Notes under the pieces: model-generated
What the model was told of the DNA's origin: nothing
Database searches by the model: none
What the model saw: the letters and a program-made list of their open reading frames with translations, nothing else
Assembly (NCBI GenBank): GCA_009923125.1
Contig: RFUD01000146.1
Span: 1-6,360 of the forward strand
Length of the DNA stretch: 6,360 nucleotides
Reading direction: 5' to 3'
Source: Planctomycetia bacterium
GTDB lineage: Bacteria; Planctomycetota; Planctomycetia; Pirellulales; UBA1268
Part shown: positions 1-5,842 of the stretch, piece by piece
How the letters are laid out: the number at the start of each line of letters is the position of its first letter
Numbering within the stretch: position 1 is the first letter of the stretch
Translations under genes and position numbers: made by a program

Positions 1-1053
1 CGCGATGCCGCGACACGGTCGCAGTGGCTCGGCGACGGCGGCGGCAACGCGGCGACCGAATCGGCCGTCGCCCTCGCGCTGGAGTGGCTCGCGCGGCAGC
101 AGCGGAAGGACGGTCTCTGGAGCCTGCAGGGGCCGTACGTCGACGGCAGCCGGCAGGAGAATCGGCTGGCCGCCACCGCGATGGCGCTGTTGGCCCTGCA
201 GGGTGCCGGCACGACGCCGGTGGAGGGCACGCATCGCGACGCCGTGGCACGAGCCTGGAAGGCGCTCCTCACGTTGCAGCAGGCCGACGGGACGTTCGAC
301 ACCGGCATGATCCTCGAACAGCACCAGATGTACGCCCACGGCCAGATCACGATCGCCCTCTGCGAGGCGCTCGGCATGACGCACGATCCGCAGTTCGATG
401 AGCCGGCCCGGCGGGCGCTTGCGTATGCGATCGCCGCGCAGATGCCCGACGGTGGCTGGCGGTATCAGCCGCCGCGCCCGGGCGGGGAGAACCGGGGCGA
501 CATGTCGGTGACCGGCTGGTATCTGATGGCGCTCAAGAGCGGCGAGATGGCGGGGCTGGTGGTGCCGCCCGAGACCTACGAGCGGCTCGCGGCGTTTCTC
601 GACGGCGTGTTCGTGTCGCCGGAGAAAGGTTACGGCTACCAGATCAGCCCGGGGCAGAAGTTCTTCGACTTCCGGCCGGCGCTCACGGCCGAGGCGCTGC
701 TCTGCCGGCAGTATCTCGGCTGGCGACGGGATGACCCGCGGCTCGTCTCCGGCGTGGAACTGCTGCTCCGGGAAGCCCCGATCGACTTCGACTACCGCCG
801 CAAAAACGTCTACGCGTGGTACTACCAGACCCAGGTCTGCCACCACATCGGCGGGGCCGCCTGGGACGCGTGGAACCGGCGCATGCAGGAGCAGCTGCTG
901 CCCGCCCAGGTGGAGAGTGGCCGCGAGCGGGGGAGTTGGGATCCCGCGAACGACCAGTGGGGGCACGTCGGCGGCCGGCTGTTCATGACCACGCTGTGCA
1001 CCTGCATGCTGGAGGTGTACTACCGTCACCTCCCGTTGTATCGGGGGCCGTGA
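1..1053 (+). CDS. Prenyltransferase/squalene-oxidase-repeat protein, C-terminal part (5' end outside window)
   Basis: The frame is open from base 1 and ends at TGA 1051-1053, giving 350 residues; the true start lies upstream. Seen: repeated alpha/alpha-barrel motifs of the squalene-cyclase/prenyltransferase type, each a helix followed by Q-x-x-DG-x-W/F. They lie at about residues 24-43 (WLARQQRKDGLW), 84-100 (LTLQQADGTF) and 137-154 (AAQMPDGGW), counted from base 1. After these come a GDMSVTGW stretch (about 166-173) and a Trp/Tyr-rich end. Known: planctomycete genomes carry many proteins with this architecture, generally of unknown function. No DxDD acid motif of true squalene-hopene cyclases is seen in the visible part, so triterpene cyclisation is not supported. 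Inference: an all-helical barrel protein, possibly binding an extracellular or lipid-like ligand. Codon use and GC match the neighbours. The protein family is fairly sure; the function is unknown. Confidence 0.88.
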   Translation, partial: RDAATRSQWLGDGGGNAATESAVALALEWLARQQRKDGLWSLQGPYVDGSRQENRLAATAMALLALQGAGTTPVEGTHRDAVARAWKALLTLQQADGTFDTGMILEQHQMYAHGQITIALCEALGMTHDPQFDEPARRALAYAIAAQMPDGGWRYQPPRPGGENRGDMSVTGWYLMALKSGEMAGLVVPPETYERLAAFLDGVFVSPEKGYGYQISPGQKFFDFRPALTAEALLCRQYLGWRRDDPRLVSGVELLLREAPIDFDYRRKNVYAWYYQTQVCHHIGGAAWDAWNRRMQEQLLPAQVESGRERGSWDPANDQWGHVGGRLFMTTLCTCMLEVYYRHLPLYRGP

Positions 1054-1087
1054 GTCGCTGTCGCTCCCGGGCGATCGCGTCATCGGG

Positions 1088-1093
1088 TATGCT
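1088..1093 (+). promoter_or_regulatory. Possible -10 element upstream of the oxidoreductase gene
   Basis: TATGCT sits in the 77-base gap between the first two genes, 37 nt before the ATG at 1131. A similar TATCGT stands at a comparable distance before ispG. No convincing -35 box is visible at the usual spacing, and no hairpin-plus-T-run terminator is seen in the gap. This is a weak call based on composition and position only. Confidence 0.25.
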
Positions 1094-1118
1094 CTGCGAC
1101 GAACGCACGAGACTTCCT

Positions 1119-1124
1119 GAGGAG
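1119..1124 (+). promoter_or_regulatory. Ribosome binding site that fixes the oxidoreductase start
   Basis: GAGGAG with a 6-nt spacer before ATG 1131. The same frame is open much further upstream, back into the first gene. This site, together with the twin-arginine leader that begins right after the ATG, places the start at 1131. Confidence 0.8.
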
Positions 1125-1130
1125 CCTGCC

Positions 1131-2807
1131 ATGGACCACACGCGACGTGGTTTTCTCTCGACCTGTGCCGCCGCCGCCGCCGTGACGGTGCCGTATTTCC
1201 AGTGGGCGTCGCGGACGCTCGCCGACGAGACGAAGTCGAAGAACGACCGCGTGGCGCTGGGGCTCATCGGCTCCGGGGACATCGCCAACGCGAACATCGG
1301 CGCGGCGAAGGACTGGATCGACATCGTGGCGATCGCCGACGTCGATGCGGACCGGGCCGCCGGGTTCAACGACAAGCATGCCGGTGGCAAGGCGTCGGTG
1401 TACGACGACTACCGGCGGATCCTCGAACGGCAGGACGTGGATGTGATCCATGTCGCCACCCCCGATCACTGGCACACCAAGCCGGTCGTGGAGGCGATGC
1501 TCGCCGGCAAGGATGTGTATTGCGAGAAGCCGCTCACGCTCACGATCGACGAGGGCAAGCTGATCCGGAAGATCCAGCAGCAGACCGGCCGCGTCGTGCA
1601 GGTGGGCACGCAGCAGCGCAGCTTGTTCAAACTGTTCACCACGGCGATGGCGCTCGTGGCCGAGGGCCGGCTCGGCCGGATCAAGCAGGTGCAGGCCGCG
1701 ATCGGCGCCGCGCCGTCGAGCCCGTCGCTGCCCGTGGTCGAGGTGCCGAAGAATCTCGACTGGGATCGCTGGCAGGGCCCCGTGCCCGTCGCCGACTACC
1801 GCTTCCTGCAGGGGCCCGCCACGAAGGACAAGGACGGCAAGGAGAAACTGCCACGGCCGAGCACCAACTGCCACTACGAGTTTCGCTGGTGGTACGAGTA
1901 CTCCGGCGGCAAGCTCACCGACTGGGGCGCCCACCACGTGGACATCGCCGTGTGGGCGCTCGCGCTCAACGGGCAGACGGCCGGGCCGACGGCGATCGGG
2001 GGCACGGCCGTGCATCCGGTGAGCTTCCGGGACGGCATGCCGGTGGAACACGACCGCTACAACACCGCGACGGAGTTTTTCTTCAACGTGGACTTCCCCG
2101 GCGGGACGAAGCTGTTCATCCGGCACGACACCGACAACGGCGTGCTCATCGAGGGGGAGAAGGGGCGGATCTTCGTGAGCCGCGGCAAACTCTCCGGCGA
2201 GCCCGTCGAGGCTCTGAAGGACAACCCGCTGCCCGAGGATGCGGTCGCCAAGGTCTACAAGAACCTGCCGATGGAGCACGACGAGCGCAAGGGGCACTGG
2301 GCCAACTTCCTGCACTGCGCCAAAAACAAGAAGGAGCCGATCTCCGACGTCCACTCGCACATGAAGATGCTCAACATCTGCCACTTGGCCGGGATCAGCG
2401 CCCGGCTCGGGCGGTCGCTGCGCTGGGACGCCGAAGCCGAGCAGATCGTGGGCGACGAGCAGGCCAACGCGATGCTGGCACGGCCCTACCGCGATCGCCC
2501 CACAGGCCAAGGCGACCGGGACGGTCGCCCCACAGGCCAAGGCGACCGGGACGGTCGCCCCACAGGCCAAGGCGACCGGGACGGTCGCCCCACGGGCCAA
2601 GGCGACCGGGACGGTCGCCCCACTACAGAGCCCCGCCCCACTGCCGCACGGCCTCGTAGGCCACGAGGGCCACGCAGTTGGCGAGATTCAGGCTCCGCAC
2701 CTGCGGCCGCGAGGGGATCGAGAGATGCTTGTCCGGCGAGGCGGCCAGCAGCTCGCGGGGTAGGCCCGTCGATTCGCGGCCGAACACGAGCACGTCGCCC
2801 CTGGTGA
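1131..2807 (+). CDS. Tat-exported Gfo/Idh/MocA family oxidoreductase with repeat-derived C-terminal tail
   Basis: 558 residues. Seen: a twin-arginine leader (TRRGFLS, residues 4-10) followed by an Ala-rich hydrophobic stretch, so export in folded form is likely. A Rossmann nucleotide site follows (VALGLIGSGDIA, 41-52, GxGxxA). The family's EKP motif is at 132-134, and its D-x-G-x-H-x-x-D motif is present as DWGAHHVD (264-271). Known: Gfo/Idh/MocA enzymes use NAD(P) to oxidise or reduce sugars, inositols and related compounds; planctomycetes have many Tat-exported paralogues. The substrate cannot be told from sequence. Odd: the family-like part ends at about residue 454 (ANAMLARPYR). Residues 455 to about 498 are encoded by the 30-bp array (RPTGQGDRDG units). 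The remaining roughly 60 residues are antisense to trmL and Arg/Pro/Ala-rich. Native family members normally stop within a few residues of the ARPYR-like end, so the native stop was probably lost. Family sure, tail unusual, substrate unknown. Confidence 0.9.
   Translation: MDHTRRGFLSTCAAAAAVTVPYFQWASRTLADETKSKNDRVALGLIGSGDIANANIGAAKDWIDIVAIADVDADRAAGFNDKHAGGKASVYDDYRRILERQDVDVIHVATPDHWHTKPVVEAMLAGKDVYCEKPLTLTIDEGKLIRKIQQQTGRVVQVGTQQRSLFKLFTTAMALVAEGRLGRIKQVQAAIGAAPSSPSLPVVEVPKNLDWDRWQGPVPVADYRFLQGPATKDKDGKEKLPRPSTNCHYEFRWWYEYSGGKLTDWGAHHVDIAVWALALNGQTAGPTAIGGTAVHPVSFRDGMPVEHDRYNTATEFFFNVDFPGGTKLFIRHDTDNGVLIEGEKGRIFVSRGKLSGEPVEALKDNPLPEDAVAKVYKNLPMEHDERKGHWANFLHCAKNKKEPISDVHSHMKMLNICHLAGISARLGRSLRWDAEAEQIVGDEQANAMLARPYRDRPTGQGDRDGRPTGQGDRDGRPTGQGDRDGRPTGQGDRDGRPTTEPRPTAARPRRPRGPRSWRDSGSAPAAARGSRDACPARRPAARGVGPSIRGRTRARRPW
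2495..2623 (-). repeat. 30-bp tandem array of palindromic elements, four copies plus fragment
   Basis: Period is exactly 30 bp: 2495-2524, 2525-2554, 2555-2584, 2585-2614, then 9 bases to 2623. The first three copies are identical; the fourth differs by one base (A to G at 2594). Read on the minus strand, each unit is a 23-nt element plus a 7-nt linker (TTGGCCT, or TTGGCCC in one copy). The element is GTGG, then stem GGCGACCG, loop TCC, stem CGGTCGCC. Complete hairpins lie at 2511-2529, 2541-2559, 2571-2589 and 2601-2619. A fifth copy is cut after GTGGGGCGA at the oxidoreductase side. The array occupies the entire junction between two convergent genes: it encodes part of the oxidoreductase tail, and its first base is the last base of the trmL stop. 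Near-identity of copies suggests recent expansion. Resembles REP/BIME repeats; there are no unique spacers, so it is not CRISPR. Confidence 0.93.
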
Positions 2808-3102
2808 ACGTGACGTCGGTGTACTCCCGCGGTCCGTCCACCTCGAGCAGCCAGTTCGGCTCCCGCCCCACGCGGCCCAGCCGGGCGACGAGGTCGGCCC
2901 AGGAGTCGGCCACCTCCCACTCGAGTTCTTCCCAGTAATCGAGGCCGGCCCGGCGGAGGTAATAGTCGTCGAGCTTGAAGCCCAGCGGGCGGACGAGCCA
3001 CATCTTGGCCCCGATCGCCACGCACGTGCGGCCGACATTTCCCGCATTGGGCGGGATTTCCGGCTCGTGGAGGACGATATGGAGGATGGGGTCGTACCGC
3101 AT
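2623..3102 (-). CDS. trmL: tRNA (cytidine/uridine-34 2'-O)-methyltransferase TrmL
   Basis: 159 residues from ATG 3102 to TAG 2625-2623, close to the 157 residues of the E. coli enzyme. TrmL is a cytoplasmic SPOUT (trefoil-knot) methyltransferase that uses S-adenosylmethionine to methylate the ribose of the wobble base in certain tRNA-Leu species. Seen: HEPEIPPNAGNVGRTC (12-27, motif 1), RPLGF (38-42), LRRAGLDYW (49-57), FGRESTGLP (107-115, motif 2) and RSLNLANCVALVAYEA (136-151, motif 3, knot and cofactor pocket). All family hallmarks are present. Start choice: an upstream in-frame GTG at 3108 overlaps the GGAG at 3111-3108, whereas ATG 3102 has it at a 5-nt spacing, so ATG is preferred. It diverges from ispG across 68 bases. 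Its stop sits on the edge of the repeat array, and its last 185 bases are covered antisense by the oxidoreductase frame. Other SPOUT relatives (TrmH, TrmJ) are larger, so TrmL is the best name. Confidence 0.93.
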   Translation of the reverse strand: MRYDPILHIVLHEPEIPPNAGNVGRTCVAIGAKMWLVRPLGFKLDDYYLRRAGLDYWEELEWEVADSWADLVARLGRVGREPNWLLEVDGPREYTDVTFTRGDVLVFGRESTGLPRELLAASPDKHLSIPSRPQVRSLNLANCVALVAYEAVRQWGGAL

Positions 3103-3170
3103 GGGCACTCCGCCGCGGGGCGGCCGTCTGCTATCGTTGGATCGGAAACAGTCTCCGTGGAGGTGCAGGT
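3103..3170. promoter_or_regulatory. Divergent trmL/ispG control region
   Basis: A 68-base gap separates the two divergent genes and must hold promoters for both unless transcription enters from elsewhere. On the plus strand TATCGT (3132-3137) is a possible -10 for ispG, giving a leader of roughly 27 nt. GGAGG at 3159-3163 is a strong ribosome binding site 7 nt before the GTG start at 3171. No clear -35 box and no convincing minus-strand promoter are seen. The region is too short for a typical riboswitch. Confidence 0.45.
3108..3111 (-). promoter_or_regulatory. Ribosome binding site deciding the trmL start
   Basis: Minus-strand GGAG lies 5 nt before ATG 3102. The alternative GTG start at 3108 would use a base of this site, so it is less likely. 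Confidence 0.6.
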
Positions 3171-4310
3171 GTGGTCGAGATCAGGCGAAATCCGACGCGG
3201 CCGGTGAGGATCGGCTCGATCACGATCGGGGCCGGCCACCCGATCGCCGCCCAGAGCATGACCGCCACCCACACGCAGGACGTGGAGGCCACGCTCGCCC
3301 AGGTGGAGGATCTGCGCAGGGCGGGCGCGGGCGTCGTGCGCATCGCCGTCGATTCGAAGAAGGACGCGGCGGCCCTCCCGGCGATCCGGGCCGGCACGAC
3401 GGCGAACCTGGCGATCGACCTCCAGGAAAACTATCGGCTGGCCCTCGACGTGGCCCCACACGTGGACAAGCTGCGGTACAACCCCGGCCACCTGTACCAC
3501 CACGAGCCGACGAAGCCGTGGCAGGAGAAGGTGAAGTTCATCGCCGGCGTGGCGGCGGCGAACGACTGCGCGCTGCGGGTGGGCGTGAACTGCGGCAGCG
3601 TGGACCCGGCGAAGAAGGAGCAGTTCGCCGAGGACGACTCGATCGGGCCGATGCTCGCCAGCGCCCTCGAGCACTGCGAACTGCTCGACTCGATCGGCTT
3701 CACGCGCTACGCCGTGTCGCTCAAGGACTCCGACCCACGGAAGGTGATCGACGTGAACCGGCGGTTCGCGGAGGCCAGGCCCGACGTCCCGCTGCATCTC
3801 GGCGTGACGGAGGCGGGCATGCCGCCCGACGGCATCATCAAGACGCGGATCGCCTTCGAGCAGTTGATCTCGCGGGGCATCGGTGACACCGTCCGCGTGT
3901 CGCTCACGGTGCCCAACGCCGAGAAGGCCGAGGAGATCGCGGCCGCCGAGGCGATCCTCGCCGACATCGCCGCGGGCCGCGTGCGGAGCGTGGTGGACTA
4001 CGGCCTCGCGTCGCTCAACATCATCTCCTGCCCGAGCTGCTCGCGCGTCGAGAACGAGGCCTTCATCGAGCTGGCGAAGCAGGTGAAGGAGATGACGGCG
4101 TATGCGCGGGAGCACGCGATCACGATCGCCGTGATGGGCTGCCGCGTGAACGGGCCGGGCGAGACCGACGACGCCGACCTCGGCCTGTGGTGCGGCCCGA
4201 CCCACGTCAACCTCAAGCGGAAGAGCGCGGAGCTCGGCGCCTATCCCTACGACGCGATCCTGCCGAAACTCCGCGAGGAGCTCGACCGCCTGATCGCCGC
4301 ACGCGCATGA
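3171..4310 (+). CDS. ispG: 4-hydroxy-3-methylbut-2-enyl diphosphate synthase (IspG/GcpE)
   Basis: 379 residues, usual for the bacterial form and without the large plant-type insert. IspG converts methylerythritol cyclodiphosphate to HMBPP, the penultimate step of the MEP isoprenoid pathway, using a [4Fe-4S] cluster and electrons from flavodoxin or ferredoxin. Seen: an N-terminal TIM-barrel domain beginning RNPTRPVRIGSITIG with AQSMTATHTQD, then the conserved LRYNPGH and VGVNCGS stretches. The C-terminal cluster domain has Cys287 and Cys290 (SCPSC), Cys324 (MGCRVNGPGE) and Glu331; the 324/331 spacing equals that of the E. coli ligands Cys305 and Glu312. The start is GTG with GGAGG 7 nt upstream. 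It is the first gene of a likely operon: its TGA overlaps the rimO ATG as ATGA (4307-4310). Nothing is missing or truncated. Identification is very firm. Confidence 0.97.
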   Translation: MVEIRRNPTRPVRIGSITIGAGHPIAAQSMTATHTQDVEATLAQVEDLRRAGAGVVRIAVDSKKDAAALPAIRAGTTANLAIDLQENYRLALDVAPHVDKLRYNPGHLYHHEPTKPWQEKVKFIAGVAAANDCALRVGVNCGSVDPAKKEQFAEDDSIGPMLASALEHCELLDSIGFTRYAVSLKDSDPRKVIDVNRRFAEARPDVPLHLGVTEAGMPPDGIIKTRIAFEQLISRGIGDTVRVSLTVPNAEKAEEIAAAEAILADIAAGRVRSVVDYGLASLNIISCPSCSRVENEAFIELAKQVKEMTAYAREHAITIAVMGCRVNGPGETDDADLGLWCGPTHVNLKRKSAELGAYPYDAILPKLREELDRLIAARA

Positions 4311-5842
4311 GCACGCTGCCGATCGTCGATCCCGCGGCCGGCGCGACCTGCGGCGCCGGCTCGAGCGTGCTGCCCGCCGTGAAGGCGATCGACCCGGCCA
4401 CCTGCCGCGGCACGTTCTCGGTGGTCAGCCTCGGCTGCCCCAAGAACCTCGTGGACACCGAGCGCATGCTCGGCCTGTTGCGCGACGACGGCTGGCAGCT
4501 CGTGGGCGAGCCGGCGGGCTCCGACCTCGTGATCGTGAACACCTGCGCGTTCATCGACGCCTCGCGGGCCGAGTCGTACGCGGCCGTGAACGAGATGCTC
4601 GACCTCAAGCGGGCCGGCAAGACGCGCGGCGTGATCGTGGCGGGATGCCTCGCCGAGCGACAGAAGGAGCGGCTGTTCGACGAACTGCCGGGGGTGGACG
4701 CCGTGATCGGCGTGTTCTCGCGGGACGAGGTGGCGCGGACGGCGGAGCGGCTCGTCGGCCGGCTCGGCGAACAGCGGAGCGTGTTCCGGCCGGCCCCCGC
4801 CCGGGCCCTCGACGACTCGGGACGGATGCGGGTCACGCCGCGACACATGGCCTACCTCAAGATCTCGGAGGGCTGCGACCGGACGTGCACGTTCTGCGCG
4901 ATCCCCAAGATGCGCGGCAAGCACGCCACGAAGCCGATCGAGGAGGTGGTGCGCGAGGCGCGGGAACTGGCCGACGACGGCACGAAGGAGCTCGTGATCG
5001 TCGCCCAGGACACGACCTACTACGGGCTCGACCAGTACGGCGAGCCCCGGCTCGTGGAACTGCTCGCCGAACTCGAGCGGGTGGACGGCCTGGAGTGGAT
5101 CCGGCTGATGTATCTGTACCCGATGTATTTCAGCGACCGGCTCATCGAGGCCGTCGCCACGAGCCGGAAGATCGTGCCCTACCTCGACATGCCGCTGCAG
5201 CACGCGAGCGACCCCGTGCTCAAGCGGATGCAGCGACGCGTGGCCCGTGGCCCGACGGAGGAGTTGCTCGGCAAGCTCCGCGACCGGATTCCGGGGCTCG
5301 TGCTGCGCACGACGTTCATCACCGGGTTTCCGGGGGAGACGCGGGAGCAGTTCGAGGAACTGCTCGACTTCGTGCGGGTGTGGAAGTTCGAGCGGGCCGG
5401 GGTGTTCACCTACTCGCTGGAGCCCGACACGCCGGCCGCGAAGCTCGACGGCCACCTGCCGGAAGAGGAAAAGCTGGCCCGGCGGGACGAGTTGATGCGC
5501 GTCCAGCAGCCGATCGCCCACGCCCACGCCCGCGGCCAGATCGGCCGCACGCTCGACGTGATCATCGACAGCCAGAGCACCGAGCGCGAGGATGTGTGGA
5601 TCGGCCGCTCGCAGGCCGACGCGCCCGACATCGACTGCGTGGTGTACGTGACGGCGCCGGGCAGCTCGGCGAAGCAGCCGCTGACGGGCAGGATCATTCC
5701 CGTCGAGATCGTGGCATCGAGCGGCTACGACCTCGCGGGCGTGGTGGCCGTGGGGCAACCGTCCCGGTTGCCGATGAATGTGGGGCAACCGTCCCGGTTG
5801 CCAGGGGCAAGCGAGACGCTTGCCCCACCTGCGCAGCCATGA
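4307..5842 (+). CDS. rimO: Ribosomal protein S12 methylthiotransferase RimO, with repeat-derived C-terminus
   Basis: 511 residues; most RimO proteins are about 430-450. RimO is a radical-SAM enzyme with two [4Fe-4S] clusters that adds a methylthio group to a conserved aspartate of ribosomal protein S12. Seen: the N-terminal MTTase domain with three cluster cysteines, Cys44 (SLGCPKNLVDTE), Cys80 (VNTCAF) and Cys114 (AGCLAERQKE). The radical-SAM CxxxCxxC is at 190, 194 and 197. A C-terminal TRAM-like domain follows (about 405-478, ending VEIVASSGYDLAG). SLGCPKNLVD and the TRAM ending favour RimO over MiaB. The start at ATG 4307 overlaps the ispG stop (ATGA), which suggests translational coupling; the only GAGGAG upstream is too far away. 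Odd: 36 extra residues precede the first domain. Residues from 482 on (VGQPSRLPMN, then a second copy, then GASETLAP) are encoded by three palindromic elements, so the native stop appears lost. The TGA overlaps the pgsA ATG. Confidence 0.95.
   Translation: MSTLPIVDPAAGATCGAGSSVLPAVKAIDPATCRGTFSVVSLGCPKNLVDTERMLGLLRDDGWQLVGEPAGSDLVIVNTCAFIDASRAESYAAVNEMLDLKRAGKTRGVIVAGCLAERQKERLFDELPGVDAVIGVFSRDEVARTAERLVGRLGEQRSVFRPAPARALDDSGRMRVTPRHMAYLKISEGCDRTCTFCAIPKMRGKHATKPIEEVVREARELADDGTKELVIVAQDTTYYGLDQYGEPRLVELLAELERVDGLEWIRLMYLYPMYFSDRLIEAVATSRKIVPYLDMPLQHASDPVLKRMQRRVARGPTEELLGKLRDRIPGLVLRTTFITGFPGETREQFEELLDFVRVWKFERAGVFTYSLEPDTPAAKLDGHLPEEEKLARRDELMRVQQPIAHAHARGQIGRTLDVIIDSQSTEREDVWIGRSQADAPDIDCVVYVTAPGSSAKQPLTGRIIPVEIVASSGYDLAGVVAVGQPSRLPMNVGQPSRLPGASETLAPPAQP
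5750..5772 (+). repeat. Palindromic element, copy 1 (direct), in the rimO tail
   Basis: A 23-nt element: GTGG, stem GGCAACCG, loop TCC, stem CGGTTGCC, a perfect 8-bp hairpin. It starts exactly at a rimO codon boundary (residue 482) and is read as VGQPSRL plus two bases. It is the same family as the array at 2495-2623, with A-T in place of G-C at one stem pair. A 7-nt linker GATGAAT (5773-5779) separates it from the next copy, giving the same 30-bp period as the other locus. Confidence 0.9.
5780..5802 (+). repeat. Palindromic element, copy 2 (direct), in the rimO tail
   Basis: All 23 bases are identical to the copy at 5750-5772, 30 bp downstream and in the same orientation. It is read in the same frame and repeats VGQPSRLP in the RimO tail. 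It is followed almost directly by an inverted third element. Confidence 0.9.
5804..5828 (-). repeat. Palindromic element, copy 3 (inverted, variant stem), before pgsA
   Basis: Perfect 10-bp hairpin: GGGGCAAGCG (5804-5813), loop AGA (5814-5816), CGCTTGCCCC (5817-5826), followed by AC. Read on the minus strand, 5828-5806 is a 23-nt element with the same GTGG start and stem design, but stem GGCAAGCG/CGCTTGCC and loop TCT. It ends 10 nt before the pgsA ATG and occupies the place where a ribosome binding site would normally be. Its GTGGGGCAA arm can also pair with the equivalent arm of either upstream copy. Confidence 0.88.

Noticed and set aside
1..1053. Functional squalene-hopene cyclase linked to ispG through isoprenoid metabolism
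   Set aside because: Only generic repeat motifs are visible and no DxDD catalytic motif is seen. Proximity to ispG, across two unrelated genes, is weak evidence.
816..1130. Upstream extension of the oxidoreductase to a start at 816
   Set aside because: It would overlap the first gene out of frame. The Tat leader and GAGGAG place the start at 1131.
1080..2600. Long minus-strand open frame (about 500 residues) opposite the oxidoreductase
   Set aside because: It has no recognisable motif and a His/Arg/Val-rich composition typical of antisense frames in high-GC coding DNA. The plus strand carries a clear enzyme.
2495..2623. CRISPR array
   Set aside because: The 30-bp period superficially fits, but the units are contiguous and near-identical, with no unique spacers, and no cas gene is nearby. 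It is a tandem palindromic repeat.
2601..2623. Rho-independent terminator for the oxidoreductase or trmL
   Set aside because: The hairpin is strong but no T-run follows on either strand. It is kept only as a possible structural barrier.
3103..3170. Riboswitch or small RNA in front of ispG
   Set aside because: There are only 68 bases between divergent genes, with a likely leader of under 30 nt. No conserved riboswitch core is recognisable.
2688..4205. Minus-strand open frame spanning ispG and trmL
   Set aside because: It is out of frame with trmL and antisense to ispG, without family motifs.
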